Below, in pieces: positions 1 to 9,621 of a stretch of DNA of 64,000 bases. Numbering within the stretch: position 1 is the first letter of the stretch; every line of letters begins with the position of its first letter. The DNA comes from Roseofilum halophilum BLCC-M91. Its GTDB lineage: Bacteria; Cyanobacteriota; Cyanobacteriia; Cyanobacteriales; Desertifilaceae. The stretch is taken from contig NZ_JAQPOK010000148.1 of the NCBI RefSeq assembly GCF_030068445.1, forward strand, positions 1 through 64,000, read 5' to 3'. The position numbers and the translations under genes are program-made. Under the pieces are notes generated by a model. It searched no databases, was not told the DNA's origin, and saw nothing but the letters and a program-made list of their open reading frames with translations.

Positions 1-57
1 AGAATAAACTTAGTTTAGCGCACTTAACGCTAAATTGACAACGGAAAGAAATTAACA

Positions 58-140
58 TCACGGCGGTTAAAACCGCTCGTGTCGCATTTCATCCCCCACT
101 TAAAAGATGGAGGCTTTCATGCTCCCGCTATTTTCCCGTA
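58..140. mobile_element. possible IS200/IS605-type right-end remnant
   Basis: The stretch between the window start and murA has no gene. It contains the pattern GTCGCATTTCATCCC, an imperfect hairpin, then GGCTTTCATGCTCCCGC. This resembles, from memory, the sequence at the right end of cyanobacterial IS200/IS605 (tnpB) elements. No transposase reading frame is present in the window, so this would be a remnant or the edge of an element lying to the left. It could equally be an unrelated dispersed repeat. Confidence 0.3.
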
Positions 141-200
141 ATCTTGAAAATCAAGTTCAGCACCCTTCAGGACTTATTTCTATCAACCGATCGAAGAGGA

Positions 201-1535
201 TTAACTGACTTTTTCTTGTCGCGTTAAGCGGGCCCCTAGATGTTGCAACTTGACTTCAAGCTGTTCATAGCCCCGGTCTAGATGTTGTAAATCCTGGATG
301 ATGGTGGTTCCTTCGGCAGCTAATCCGGCGAGGACTAAAGCGGCAGAAGCTCGTAAATCTGTCGCTAAAACGGGCGCACCGGATAAAAGGGGCACACCTT
401 TGACAATGGCAATATTACCCTTAACGCGGATATTAGCTCCCATGCGTTGCAATTCCGCCACATGGCGCAGGCGATTTTCAAACACGGTTTCGGTAACCAT
501 GCTGTTGCCTTCAGCTAGGGTAAGCAAAGCCATAAACTGGGCTTGCATATCCGTGGGAAAACCAGGATAGGGAAGGGTTTCGATATCTGTGGCTACAATG
601 CGCTCTGCGGGAAGAAGGCGTAATTGTCGCTCTCCCTCTTTAATCACTTTTGCCCCCGTTTCTTCTAACTTGGCGATCAAGGGAATCAGGTGAGAAGCAA
701 TGACGTTATTGAGCAGCAGTTCAGATTGGGTAATAGCAGCCGCGACTAGGAACGTTCCCGCTTCAATGCGATCGGGAATCACTTCATAATCGGTACTATG
801 GAGTTGGGAAACCCCTTCAATCCAAATGGTTTTTGTGCCAGCTCCCTTAATTCGAGCGCCCATGGAGCGGCAGAAGTTGGCTAAATCGATCACTTCTGGT
901 TCCTGGGCCGCATTTTCAATGCAGGTTTCTCCCTCAGCTAAGGTCGCCGCCATCATCAGGGTTTCCGTAGCTCCCACACTGGGATAATCCAGATAGATTT
1001 TAGCGCCCTTCAGTTTACCCTGGGGAGCATAGGCATTAACGACTCCATGTTCAATTTGCACATGGGCCCCCATGGCTTGCAGTCCCCGCACATGCAGATC
1101 CACCGGCCGAGCGCCGATGGCACAACCCCCCGGTAAGGGCACTTGGGCCGTACCCAAACGGGCGAGCAAGGGGCCGATAATAAAGAAACTAGCCCGCAGT
1201 TGGCTGACGACTTCATAGGGGGCTTGACCTTGAGTGATGTGGGTGGCATCCAATTCTAGGGTGCTACCATGACGCTGGAGCTGAATGCCCAAGGATTCTA
1301 GAATCTGCCCCATACGATTGACATCGACCAGGTTCGGCACATTGCGTAATCGGCAAGTTTGGGAGCAAAGCACCACCCCAGCCATAATTGCTAAGGCAGA
1401 ATTTTTGGCCCCACTGATTTGCACTTGCCCACTTAAGCGAGATCTGCCTTCAATCCGAAGCATAGAAGGGGTTTGAGTTGCTTCCGTAGCGGGAGCATTG
1501 GTTGAAATTACGGTATTAATAGCCCTATCCTCCAA
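201..1535 (-). CDS. murA: UDP-N-acetylglucosamine 1-carboxyvinyltransferase MurA
   Basis: First committed step of peptidoglycan synthesis in the cytoplasm: transfers enolpyruvate from PEP to UDP-GlcNAc. The 444-residue protein has the usual length plus an N-terminal tail of about 24 residues. The N-terminal SGAKNSAL motif (residues 41-48) contains the family's conserved Lys, and the PEP-binding loop [10 protein letters not shown] has the catalytic Cys at residue 138, which is the fosfomycin target. The EPSP-synthase-like two-domain fold is evident from the repeated GA/AT-rich motifs. Downstream on the same strand there is no further gene within the window, and the upstream neighbour is a DedA gene 88 bp away, also on the minus strand. 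A shorter start at the Met at residue 25 (MLRIEG) is possible, because homologues often begin near there. Confidence 0.95.
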   Translation of the reverse strand: MEDRAINTVISTNAPATEATQTPSMLRIEGRSRLSGQVQISGAKNSALAIMAGVVLCSQTCRLRNVPNLVDVNRMGQILESLGIQLQRHGSTLELDATHITQGQAPYEVVSQLRASFFIIGPLLARLGTAQVPLPGGCAIGARPVDLHVRGLQAMGAHVQIEHGVVNAYAPQGKLKGAKIYLDYPSVGATETLMMAATLAEGETCIENAAQEPEVIDLANFCRSMGARIKGAGTKTIWIEGVSQLHSTDYEVIPDRIEAGTFLVAAAITQSELLLNNVIASHLIPLIAKLEETGAKVIKEGERQLRLLPAERIVATDIETLPYPGFPTDMQAQFMALLTLAEGNSMVTETVFENRLRHVAELQRMGANIRVKGNIAIVKGVPLLSGAPVLATDLRASAALVLAGLAAEGTTIIQDLQHLDRGYEQLEVKLQHLGARLTRQEKVS

Positions 1536-1623
1536 AAATTAAGTAATTCTTACCATCTATGGCAAATTTGGTTTTGATTGTACCGGAAAGTTTTCCAGGA
1601 TGCTAATCGAATCTCCGGATCGC

Positions 1624-2244
1624 TTAGGAGTTTTGGGAAGCGCGAGATTCTAACCAGAGGGGAACAATGATCCAGACGATCAGGAGGACGAGGGCGAGGA
1701 TAGCAAATTGGCCCACCCAAGCGATCAGTTGTTCTAGGGCAATGACGCGGCCGACAAAAAACGCGAGGCTAACCATGACAGTTGCCCAAAGGCTGGCTCC
1801 GGCGACATTACAGAGGAGAAATTTAGGATAAGGCATTTCCACGATCCCGGCGATCGGGCCGGCAAAGATCCGCAGCAGGGCGATGAAGCGACCGAGAAAG
1901 ACGGCCCGAGCGGCATTTTTTTGAAATTGGGTTTTGGCGTTTTCTAGTTGAGATTCAGCCACCCGAAAGAATTGACCCACTTTCAGCAGTAGGGGCCATC
2001 CTCCGGTTCTACCGATCCAATAGCCACAACTATCGCCTATCACGGCTCCGGCGATCGCACTGGTGAGGACTCGCCAATAGACCATTTCGCCACTACCGGC
2101 TAGAAACCCTCCAACTAGGGTAATGGTTTCACCGGGTAGGGGCAGGCCCGTGTTTTCAAGCATAATGCCCAGGAAGATAGTCCAGTATCCGTATTGACTG
2201 GCGAGGGCTTGGATGGTATCAACTGAGAAAAATTCTAAGGACAT
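1624..2244 (-). CDS. DedA family (SNARE-associated) membrane protein
   Basis: Integral inner-membrane protein of the DedA/VTT family, proposed to act as a lipid scramblase or proton-linked transporter that supports envelope homeostasis. The frame is open further upstream (to 2334), but the extra 30 residues are basic and unlike the family. Homologues start near MSLEFFS, so the start at 2244 (206 residues) is preferred. Typical signatures are GLPLPGETITLVGGFLAG, GDSCGYWIGR and FLGRFIALLRIFAGPIAG, the last carrying the family's conserved Phe-x-x-Arg motif. Four to five hydrophobic segments are visible. The gene lies between murA and a divergently transcribed STAS gene. Confidence 0.9.
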   Translation of the reverse strand: MSLEFFSVDTIQALASQYGYWTIFLGIMLENTGLPLPGETITLVGGFLAGSGEMVYWRVLTSAIAGAVIGDSCGYWIGRTGGWPLLLKVGQFFRVAESQLENAKTQFQKNAARAVFLGRFIALLRIFAGPIAGIVEMPYPKFLLCNVAGASLWATVMVSLAFFVGRVIALEQLIAWVGQFAILALVLLIVWIIVPLWLESRASQNS

Positions 2245-2582
2245 GCAAACCAGGTAGGGGAGAAGGAGACGTATGGATGACGCTTCTAGAGTGAGCTTTC
2301 TTTTGATCTTGGCGTGGAATTTGGGTACTGTCAATCGCTAGTGGGGATCGGAGGCTTCGGGAAAGTTTGCCCCCCCAAGTGAAGTTCCCAGAAAGTGTGA
2401 TTTTTGGGGCTGACAATTCTCAATTTTCACGCTTATATTAATAAAGTCTAAAGAAGCGATCGAAGAGAGTAAGATTGCTTACGCTAGAGTTCGGTCACTC
2501 AGTTTCCGGACTCTTTTGGCTTTAGATCTTGGATGGGTCAACGATTTTTACCTCTTAGGGACTTAACAAAAGGATAACCACA

Positions 2583-2927
2583 ATGACGACAAGTAGAGTA
2601 ATGGGTCAATTTACGGTTCTTCACCCTCAAGGGCGTTTTGATAACCAGGGGGGCGAACAGATTTCTCGGCAGATTGAGGATATGGCTTCTCAATGTTCCG
2701 TCCTTTGTCTAGATTTGGCTGGGGTGGATTTTATGGATAGTGCGGGTTTGGGTAAGTTAGTCTCTGGACTCAAAACCGCTCGCCAGCAGGATTGCCGTCT
2801 GGTTTTGTGTCATATTCCGGGGCAGGTGAAACTCATTTTGGATATTGCCAAACTAGAGGCCGTGTTTGAGGTTTATTCTTCCTACGAAGAGGTGTTAGAG
2901 GAGTTAACCGGATTGAATGCCGCTTGA
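2583..2927 (+). CDS. STAS-domain anti-sigma factor antagonist
   Basis: Single STAS domain protein (114 residues) of the SpoIIAA/RsbV type, which normally binds and releases a partner-switching kinase or phosphatase. The segment DFMDSAGLGKLVSGL (about residues 50-64) contains the conserved Asp-Ser-x-Gly with the Ser that is phosphorylated in active family members, so the switch site is intact. No anti-sigma kinase is adjacent, so its partner must be encoded elsewhere. The coding end overlaps by 24 bp the 3' end of the convergent gene on the other strand. Confidence 0.9.
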   Translation: MTTSRVMGQFTVLHPQGRFDNQGGEQISRQIEDMASQCSVLCLDLAGVDFMDSAGLGKLVSGLKTARQQDCRLVLCHIPGQVKLILDIAKLEAVFEVYSSYEEVLEELTGLNAA

Positions 2928-3554
2928 AGAAGGCGATCGGATTTGTAGGTCGATTAGGGGGGTTCCGATTTGGCAATACCAGTAACTGGTGAGGAGATCG
3001 GGTTCCTGAAGCCCTAAACTCCCTAAGACTGGGGTATCGGGAAAGGGAATGAGGCGATCGAAGCAAGGATCGGATATCCCCCCAAACTGAAGTAGATAAA
3101 CTCCAGGAATAGCTTCAATATGGCGCAGGAGCTGATAACCCAGTTGGTAGAGGGTTTGACGGGTTTTATCGTCTAAATGTAGGGGTTGATGATAGCTGGA
3201 GTTCCTGTTTTCGATGGCTTCACCATAGAGGGGGCCTTTGGCTGTGAGAACCAGGGGTAACCAATGGTTTCCTGTACCCGTCTTATAGCCCCAATTTGTC
3301 ACGGTTTGCCGTAGGATGTCTAGCGATCGGCAATACTGGTAAACTTTTTGACCTAAAAAGGGAAGCCAATCGGGAATATTTAGAGTTAGGGGACACCACA
3401 TCACCCCCTCTAAAGGGTTGAGGCTCTCCAGGGATTGAATGCTAATTTCAACTTTGGGTGAAATTTCCTGGATAGTTCGTTTTAATTTTATTGCTAGTGG
3501 AGCCGAGCGATCGCTATCTGACTCGACAACGATCTCGACAGTAGAAGGGGACAT
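2904..3554 (-). CDS. conserved cyanobacterial hypothetical protein
   Basis: A soluble protein of about 216 residues without a motif that I recognise. It has no signal peptide or membrane segment. It contains a Trp/Pro-rich central part (WCPLTLNIPDWLPFLG) and ends with the segment SYWYCQIGTPLIDLQI. The frame extends six codons upstream to a GTG inside a dispersed TTACCCATTACC repeat, so the ATG at 3554 (MSPSTVE) is the better start. It follows the coiled-coil gene after 14 bp on the same strand, which suggests co-transcription. Its 3' end overlaps the convergent STAS gene by 24 bp. Confidence 0.75.
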   Translation of the reverse strand: MSPSTVEIVVESDSDRSAPLAIKLKRTIQEISPKVEISIQSLESLNPLEGVMWCPLTLNIPDWLPFLGQKVYQYCRSLDILRQTVTNWGYKTGTGNHWLPLVLTAKGPLYGEAIENRNSSYHQPLHLDDKTRQTLYQLGYQLLRHIEAIPGVYLLQFGGISDPCFDRLIPFPDTPVLGSLGLQEPDLLTSYWYCQIGTPLIDLQIRSPSSSGIQSG

Positions 3555-3568
3555 AATCCTATTACCTA

Positions 3569-4123
3569 TCACCCATTACCGTGGGAAGCGCTATAAGTTT
3601 GGCCAGAGGTGATGGGAAAATTGGGTAAATCGATGCGGGACGGGTTGCGAGTTCTCATGGCTAACCGATAGCTGACGCTTTGCAGTTCGGCGTGCAGTTG
3701 CCGGTTTTCCCGTTGCAGCATAGCCACTTTTTCCCGGATGGGTTCCATGCGTTCGGCGAATTTTTGCCGATAGAGATGGGGAAGTTCTTGTACGACTTGT
3801 TCGAGCATTCCGGAGCGATCGCTTAATTCTTGCACGGACTGACGCAGTTGATAGATTTCGCTATCGCGCTCTTGTATTTGTTCTTGATAAAACTGTACCT
3901 GCTCCTCCACCCTTTGTAACTGCTCTTGGAGCGATCGCAAATTTTCCGTTTGCTCTGCTAACCCAGTTTCTGCTGGAATAAAGGAAGCATTCCCTTTGAC
4001 TAAGCGAAAAAGTTCTTGAGATAACTGTTGTACCAATTGGTCTCTTAAAGTTAGCTCTTCCCGCAAGCGCGTCATTTCCGCTTGAAATTCCTGAAGGGTT
4101 TCCGAGTCAGAAGGATGGGTCAT
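3569..4123 (-). CDS. coiled-coil hypothetical protein
   Basis: Protein of 184 residues that is almost entirely heptad-rich between residues 8 and 155 (runs of L/E/Q such as LQEQLQRVEEQVQFYQEQIQ), so it should form a long coiled coil. There is no signal peptide, catalytic motif or membrane helix. The last few codons lie in a TTACCCATTACC dispersed repeat and may be a recent replacement of the original C-terminus. It is probably in an operon with the downstream hypothetical gene and lies 71 bp downstream of nblS on the same strand. Function is unknown; a scaffold or cell-architecture role is only a guess. Confidence 0.75.
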   Translation of the reverse strand: MTHPSDSETLQEFQAEMTRLREELTLRDQLVQQLSQELFRLVKGNASFIPAETGLAEQTENLRSLQEQLQRVEEQVQFYQEQIQERDSEIYQLRQSVQELSDRSGMLEQVVQELPHLYRQKFAERMEPIREKVAMLQRENRQLHAELQSVSYRLAMRTRNPSRIDLPNFPITSGQTYSASHGNG

Positions 4124-4160
4124 GTTTGGGTCTCCTTTGGGTAATTAGGGAATCGGGAAT

Positions 4161-4182
4161 GCCCTTCGACTCCGCTCAGGGC
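4161..4182. repeat. dispersed CTTCGACTCCGCTCAGGG palindrome
   Basis: Intergenic imperfect palindrome with GCCCT/AGGGC arms around a TCGACTCCGCTC centre. The same repeat family appears twice inside the alpha-2-macroglobulin gene near 58.8 and 60.0 kb. Confidence 0.75.
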
Positions 4183-4194
4183 AAGGGGCATGGG

Positions 4195-6285
4195 TTATTT
4201 TTTGAGGGGAGATCCTCCATACACCGGTTCTAAGGAACTGAGCGATTCAGAATCTAGTGCTTCCTCATACAACGCCAGATCGAACCAAAAGGTTGTCCCC
4301 ACTCCCACTTCACTGACCAATTGTACACGACTATTATGTTTCTCAATAATATTGCGGACAATGGATAATCCGAGGCCAGTTCCTTCTAAGGTATGCACCC
4401 GATTCTCGACGCGATAGAAGCGGTCAAAAATGGCGGCTTGATCTTCGGCATCAATGCCGATTCCGGTATCGGCTATTTCAATACGCACGACTTTATTTTT
4501 GCCTTGGGGACAATAGGCACGAATCATGACTTTACCTTCGGATTCAGTGAATTTGAGGGAATTACCCACTAAGTTCGTTAACACTTGCAACAGGAGATCG
4601 TAATGGCCGAAAATTTTCGGTAAGTCGGTTTCGATCTCTTGGAGCAGTTCAATTCCTTTATCTTTGGCGTTGAGTTGATAGGTGCGGAGGGTTTGTTCGA
4701 TCAACTGTCCCACATAGACGGCATCGAAGTGATAGGTGCGACTCGATTCTAGGCGAGATAAATCCAATACATCATTAACTAAGCGAGTGAGGCGATCGGT
4801 TTCATGATTAGCGGTTTCCAGAAAATCTCGGCGCTCCACGTCACTGAGTTCTTCCCCATATTCATAGAGGGTTTCTATAAATCCTTTAATATTAAATAAA
4901 GGGGTTCTCAGTTCATGGGAGACATTACTAATAAATTGGCTTTTCGCTTCATTAAGTTCCACTTCGCGGGTAATATCTTGAACCGTCATGGCAATGCCTT
5001 TCAAATTACCAATATTACGAGCATCTACACTCGGTTTAATGTTATGCTCATAGAGAACGCATTCTTTGGCTAAGGGGCGTTCGGGGACGACACAAGTATC
5101 ATTTTCATCATGTAAACAGTCTTGACATAAAGATTCTTCGCCCGTGGCTCGATGGGATAGCACCGTAGTTAATAAAATCCTCACGGTGCGCTTAACCGGT
5201 TCGGTTAAGGTGATGCGAAATTCATGGACTGAAGTTCCATCAGCTAGGGAAAATTTACCCTGGATAATTTCATAAAGGGGGCGGGTTAATTTTACTTGTA
5301 TGGGGGGCGGAACATAGCGTAAAACATTTTTACCAACGATGGGTTGTCCTTCCCAATCAAACATGCGACGGGCATTGGGATTAACTAAGATAATATTGAG
5401 ATCGGTATCTAATAAAATGGCTCCATCGGCAATGGTGGAAACCAAGGTTTCTAACTTGGCTTTTTCGGCGGTTAATTCTTCAATATTTTGTTCTTCGTAG
5501 CTCTCTAGCCGTTCAGCCATATCATTAAAGCTACAAATCAGTTCCCCCAATTCTCCCCCCAAGGGTAAGTTAATGCGCTGATTGAAATTACCGGCGGCGA
5601 TACTTTTCACTCCGGTTAAGAGTTCTTTAATGGGTTGGGTAATGGCGAGAGCATTAAAGACTCCACCTAAGATGACCATCGACCAAATGGAGACAAAAAC
5701 GGCTAAGGTAACATCGCGGGTAAGATTTGAGGAGGTGACGACGGTAGGATTCGGATTAATTCCGATCGCCAATACCCCTAGATATTGGTTTTCGTGCATC
5801 AGGGGAACGAAGACATCCGTGACTTCCCCATCGGGAGTTTGATGTTGGCGCACCAGGGGAATTTGGGAGGAAGTCATGTAATTTTCCGGTAGCTGAATGC
5901 GCCGTTCGATACTCAGGGACGTTTGTACTTCTGAGTCCCAGAAGGGGAGGCCAAAAAAGAGTCTACCGTCTTCGTCTGCGTAGAGCAGATAGCGAATATT
6001 GGAGGTGCTGTTATAGAAGCGCTGGGAAAACCGGGCCACTTCTGTGAGGTTATTTTCGGCCACGAGGGGAGCTACGTTCGAGGCCAGCAAAAGTCCCAGG
6101 TCTTGGCCAAAGCGGGTATCATGGAGACGAGCATCGAGTTGAATGGTGTTGACGGCCCAGAAAGTCAGACTGCTCATGATCAGCGATACCGCTAGGGTAG
6201 CGGCTGCCATGAGTCGGGTTTGCAGAGTGAATTCTGACCACCAATGGGCGATCGCTCCTTTAAAATTTTTCAGTAAAGCCACCAT
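4195..6285 (-). CDS. nblS: NblS/Hik33 (DspA) sensor histidine kinase
   Basis: Membrane sensor kinase that in cyanobacteria controls high-light, nutrient and cold-stress genes, working with RpaB-type regulators. Domain order in the 696 residues: cytosolic tip; TM1 (about 26-48); an extracytoplasmic sensor domain (about 50-190) starting with DARLHDTRFGQDL; TM2 (about 195-215); HAMP (about 216-270); PAS (about 280-430) with a Cys-rich insertion CQDCLHDENDTCVVP; HisKA with the phospho-acceptor in FISNVSHELRTPLFNIKG; and HATPase with N, G1 and G2 boxes (NLVGNSLKFT, DTGIGI, GTGLGLS). The length and the Cys-rich PAS insert fit NblS rather than a generic kinase. It stands alone, 61 bp downstream of purD. 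Confidence 0.92.
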   Translation of the reverse strand: MVALLKNFKGAIAHWWSEFTLQTRLMAAATLAVSLIMSSLTFWAVNTIQLDARLHDTRFGQDLGLLLASNVAPLVAENNLTEVARFSQRFYNSTSNIRYLLYADEDGRLFFGLPFWDSEVQTSLSIERRIQLPENYMTSSQIPLVRQHQTPDGEVTDVFVPLMHENQYLGVLAIGINPNPTVVTSSNLTRDVTLAVFVSIWSMVILGGVFNALAITQPIKELLTGVKSIAAGNFNQRINLPLGGELGELICSFNDMAERLESYEEQNIEELTAEKAKLETLVSTIADGAILLDTDLNIILVNPNARRMFDWEGQPIVGKNVLRYVPPPIQVKLTRPLYEIIQGKFSLADGTSVHEFRITLTEPVKRTVRILLTTVLSHRATGEESLCQDCLHDENDTCVVPERPLAKECVLYEHNIKPSVDARNIGNLKGIAMTVQDITREVELNEAKSQFISNVSHELRTPLFNIKGFIETLYEYGEELSDVERRDFLETANHETDRLTRLVNDVLDLSRLESSRTYHFDAVYVGQLIEQTLRTYQLNAKDKGIELLQEIETDLPKIFGHYDLLLQVLTNLVGNSLKFTESEGKVMIRAYCPQGKNKVVRIEIADTGIGIDAEDQAAIFDRFYRVENRVHTLEGTGLGLSIVRNIIEKHNSRVQLVSEVGVGTTFWFDLALYEEALDSESLSSLEPVYGGSPLKK

Positions 6286-6346
6286 AATATCGATACATTG
6301 AGCTGAAGACCTACAGTTATTTTTTGGGGATTGTTTCTATTATGGG

Positions 6347-7663
6347 TTATGGGCTATTTTTTTGCCGCACGCGATAGCCGATATCTCGACGGTAGTATAA
6401 CCCCTGAAAGTAAATCGAGGCGATCGCCTGATATGCTTTTTCAAAGGCCAGATCGTGGGTTTCTCCCACCGCAGTCACTCCTAAGACGCGGCCACCACTG
6501 GTCACGGGCCGATTATCCTTTAAGGTGGTTCCCGCTTCAAAGACGATCGCCCCTTGAGCTTCGGCTACTTCTATTCCAGTAATGGCAAAGCCTTTTTCAA
6601 AGCTGCCTGGATATCCATCAGAGGCAGCCACCACACAGGCACACGCTCCCGGTTTCCAGGTAATCTCTTGCTGGGCTAATTGGCCTTGTGCGGTTGCTAA
6701 GAGCAGGGTTTCTAGGGGCGTATCTAACAAGGGTAGAATGGCTTGAATTTCTGGATCGCCAAATCGACAGTTAAATTCGATCACTTTGGGATCGCCTTCT
6801 GGGGTAATCATGAGTCCAGCATACAATACACCCCGGTAAGAAATCCCCCGTTTTTTTAAGGTTTCCATGGTGGGGATCAGAATTTCTTGGTTAATGCGAT
6901 CGCGTAAGCGATGGGTCGCATTATCGCTTAATTCTGGGGTCACGAGGGGGGCAGGAGCATAGGCTCCCATGCCGCCGGTATTGGGCCCGGTATCCCCTTC
7001 TCCAATGCGTTTATGGTCTTGGGCGCTAATGAGGGGACGGATGGTTTCGCCGTCAGTGAGCGCGAGAATTGAGACTTCTTGACCGGTGAGATACTCTTCA
7101 ATCACCACTTTTTGGCCGGCTACACCAAATTTCCCCGCAAAGGCTGCCGATATTGCCCCTTCAGCCTCTTCTAAGGTCATGGCGACGGTGACCCCTTTAC
7201 CAGAGGCGAGACCATCGGCTTTAATCACAATGGGCGCTCCCTGGCTCTGGAGATAGGCGCGGGCAGAAGTTGCATCGGTAAACACGGCGGAAGCTGCCGT
7301 GGGAATGGAGGCCTCGCTCATTAGGGCTTTGGCCCAGGCTTTACTCGATTCAATTTGTGCCCCCGCTTGGGTGGGCCCAAATACGGTTAAGTTATGGTTT
7401 TGTAGCGCATCAGTGATACCGAGAGCCAGGGGCGCTTCTGGGCCGACAACAATGAGGTCAATGGCGTGGGTTTTAGCATAATTGGCGATCGCCTCAAACT
7501 GGTCTACTTGGTCGATCTTCAGGGGCACATTTTCACAACGTTTTAACCGTGCTGTTCCCCCATTACCAGGGATACAGACCACATGCTGCACTTGGGGAGA
7601 TTGCAGGAGGGTTTTGGCGATCGCATGTTCTCGCCCTCCACTACCAATGACAATAATTTTCAC
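6347..7663 (-). CDS. purD: phosphoribosylamine-glycine ligase PurD
   Basis: Second step of de novo purine synthesis: joins glycine to phosphoribosylamine using ATP to give GAR. At 438 residues it is the normal length. It begins with MKIIVIGSGGREHAIA, the family N-terminus, and has the ATP-grasp motifs IKADGLASGKGV (about 147-158), QDHKRIGEGDTGPNTGGMGAY (about 218-238) and VIEFNCRFGDPE (about 287-298). The C-terminal domain is complete. It is likely co-directional with nblS, 61 bp downstream. Confidence 0.96.
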   Translation of the reverse strand: MKIIVIGSGGREHAIAKTLLQSPQVQHVVCIPGNGGTARLKRCENVPLKIDQVDQFEAIANYAKTHAIDLIVVGPEAPLALGITDALQNHNLTVFGPTQAGAQIESSKAWAKALMSEASIPTAASAVFTDATSARAYLQSQGAPIVIKADGLASGKGVTVAMTLEEAEGAISAAFAGKFGVAGQKVVIEEYLTGQEVSILALTDGETIRPLISAQDHKRIGEGDTGPNTGGMGAYAPAPLVTPELSDNATHRLRDRINQEILIPTMETLKKRGISYRGVLYAGLMITPEGDPKVIEFNCRFGDPEIQAILPLLDTPLETLLLATAQGQLAQQEITWKPGACACVVAASDGYPGSFEKGFAITGIEVAEAQGAIVFEAGTTLKDNRPVTSGGRVLGVTAVGETHDLAFEKAYQAIASIYFQGLYYRRDIGYRVRQKNSP

Positions 7664-8021
7664 GTTCTGTTATTCAATCACACTCACCTATTTCATTTTA
7701 ATCGGTAATGGGTAATTGGTTAATTGCCTATAACCCTCTCAAACCATCGTAGTGGATTGTTTCATCTAATTTGATGCATTAGATTTCGTTTGTAGTGAGG
7801 GCTTTAGCCCTCTGAACATTTTATATCAAATCCATTTATTTACACTACAGATCGCAATCACTGTAGGGTGGGCAGGAGAAGTGGGCTATGGATTCACCTT
7901 AGACAACTCTATCCCTGCCCACCCTACCCGATACTCAACTTCTTTAAGGTTTGAAGATCTGCTTCAAACTCCGCTCGATCGTAATTTAGATAAACCCCTT
8001 CCCAAAGACCAATTCTTGAAT
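7664..8021. other. 358-bp intergenic stretch with dispersed repeats
   Basis: No open frame with family resemblance is present. The upstream edge of purD contains a GGTAATTGGTTAATTG run of the kind found in many gaps of this window. Near 7790 there is a TAGTGAGGGCTTTAGCCCTC hairpin, also typical of cyanobacterial dispersed repeats. The right half holds the long inverted repeat annotated separately. Confidence 0.6.
7863..7927. repeat. inverted repeat GTAGGGTGGGCAGG
   Basis: Two exact 14-base arms, GTAGGGTGGGCAGG at 7863-7876 and its reverse complement at 7914-7927, enclose 37 bp. A related shorter copy lies near 25.27 kb. This is a dispersed cyanobacterial repeat rather than a classical terminator, because no T-run follows. 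Confidence 0.8.
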
Positions 8022-8678
8022 CTATTTTACTTGTAGATTGTTAAGGATGACATTAGCGCGGGGAGCAAATCCATCGCCCATATCCCCAGGAAAAACAACG
8101 GTAACGCGGAAAACCTGTCCTTCAGATTCACCTAAATGCACCGAACCTAAAAGATTTTTTTCATAATTAAAAAAGTTCATGTTCTTTGTCTCCCAAGGAT
8201 AGGAAAGTGAGCCGTTAGAGGGTTGTTGTTGCCACTCATTGCTTGCAAACACTCCCCAATCTCCAGTGACTCCCGCTTCTAACTCCTCTAAGGTGGTGTT
8301 TGCGGAGGGAACAAATACATGCACTCTAGCTCGTAAGGGTTCGTCTGTGGGGAGAGCAGATACAGATAGACCTTGAAGAAGCTCAAAAGATACGCCGCAT
8401 CCCTCATGGCTACACGCACTCCTGACGCTTATATTTTCAGGATAATAGGTCACCACTCGAATATGGTCTTCCTGATAGAGCTTGAGGGTAATTTCTTGGG
8501 GTTCTCCCTCAACAGAGATGGTTTCTGTCTTACTTTCGGGTAAATTGCTGGCTAATTGAGCCTCAGTAGAACTGACCAAAATACTCTCTTGGTTGGGTTC
8601 TGAGGCTTCTGGGGCTGTACAGCCCATAATCAATATTAGGCCTACTAGCCACAGGCGATCGCTGGCAAATCTCATCAA
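8022..8678 (-). CDS. putative lipoprotein, unknown function
   Basis: Protein of 218 residues with a short basic N-terminus, a hydrophobic stretch and the lipobox LIMGC (Cys about residue 20), so it should be a lipid-anchored periplasmic or thylakoid-lumen protein. The mature part is beta-rich without a family that I recognise. Two cysteines sit in the segment CSHEGC (about residues 89-94) and might form a disulfide or bind a metal. It lies 72 bp downstream of the MOSC gene on the same strand. Two adjacent ATG codons make the start ambiguous by one residue. Confidence 0.75.
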   Translation of the reverse strand: MMRFASDRLWLVGLILIMGCTAPEASEPNQESILVSSTEAQLASNLPESKTETISVEGEPQEITLKLYQEDHIRVVTYYPENISVRSACSHEGCGVSFELLQGLSVSALPTDEPLRARVHVFVPSANTTLEELEAGVTGDWGVFASNEWQQQPSNGSLSYPWETKNMNFFNYEKNLLGSVHLGESEGQVFRVTVVFPGDMGDGFAPRANVILNNLQVK

Positions 8679-8750
8679 AATTTCTCCTTTTTTAACATTA
8701 TCTATCGTAACCGTGGTAGCTTAGGAAGCCTTGCTGGGTAATGGGCCTTG

Positions 8751-9569
8751 CTATCCTTTCAATTCCATGCCCACTTCGATCGCACCAAGGGTTTTGGGAA
8801 TGGCATTGCTGCCAAACATTAGGCCTCCGGGTTGGTTGCGAAACTGGGCCAGAGTTTTCAGGGGTTCCCGTTGGGGGTGGCGATCTCCAGTGGTTTGATC
8901 GGTGGTGGTGACGATGCAGCGATCGCAGGGTTTGACGATTGCCAATTGGACTGTCCCCAGGGTTAGGGTTGTCCAGTTGTCCTCAGCAAAGGCTTCGTCG
9001 GTATCGATGACAATGTTGGGACGGAAGCGGTTCATGGGAAACTGGGGCGGATCTTGGGGATAGGTTTGGCTTAGTCTGCGGTTCAGCTCTGCTAAGGATG
9101 CCGTATTGGTGACCAGTATCGGGTAGCCATCGGCAAAACTGACGGTATTGTTAGGGCTGAGGGCATATTGGGGATTGACGGGACGAGGATGGTGGGGAGA
9201 TTGATAGACGAGGCGACAGGGACGATCTAAGGCGAGAACCCTTTGAAACCATTGAGCGGCGGGGTCTCCCTGGTCGATGGCCATTGTCTGGGTGCGCCAG
9301 ACTTGAACGGGCTGTAGCTTGCCCTCTAAGGTGGGTTGGAACCGAAAAGGGTCAAATTTGTCATGTTCTAGGATCAGGGTCTCTGAGTCCCATTTTGCCC
9401 GTACTTGAGCCATTTGCGGATAGTCCCGTTGGGTCATGAATTGCCCTTGGGCATTGACGAGCATCATTTGGCGATCGCCCGCTAACCCGTTTGGGGTAAC
9501 TTGGGCACGGGAACAGGCGATCGCCCCACAAGATTTAACCGGGTAAATATAGAGTTGGGAAATGTGCAT
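8751..9569 (-). CDS. MOSC domain protein (molybdenum cofactor sulfurase-like)
   Basis: The 272-residue protein has an N-terminal MOSC beta-barrel domain (MHISQLYIYPVKSCGAI...GLAGDRQMMLV, residues 1-110) and a C-terminal MOSC domain (about 140-270). MOSC proteins bind molybdenum cofactor and handle sulfur or act as N-hydroxylated-base reductases such as mARC/YcbX. The conserved Cys of the MOSC domain is seen in KPCDRCIVTTTD (about 206-217), as in mARC/YcbX. No electron-transfer domain is fused, unlike YcbX with its ferredoxin tail. The substrate is unknown. Confidence 0.88.
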   Translation of the reverse strand: MHISQLYIYPVKSCGAIACSRAQVTPNGLAGDRQMMLVNAQGQFMTQRDYPQMAQVRAKWDSETLILEHDKFDPFRFQPTLEGKLQPVQVWRTQTMAIDQGDPAAQWFQRVLALDRPCRLVYQSPHHPRPVNPQYALSPNNTVSFADGYPILVTNTASLAELNRRLSQTYPQDPPQFPMNRFRPNIVIDTDEAFAEDNWTTLTLGTVQLAIVKPCDRCIVTTTDQTTGDRHPQREPLKTLAQFRNQPGGLMFGSNAIPKTLGAIEVGMELKG

Positions 9570-9621
9570 TATCGAGACCTTGGCTATTTCTAGCCATTAT
9601 CTCAGACTCGTTTCGGCTCAC

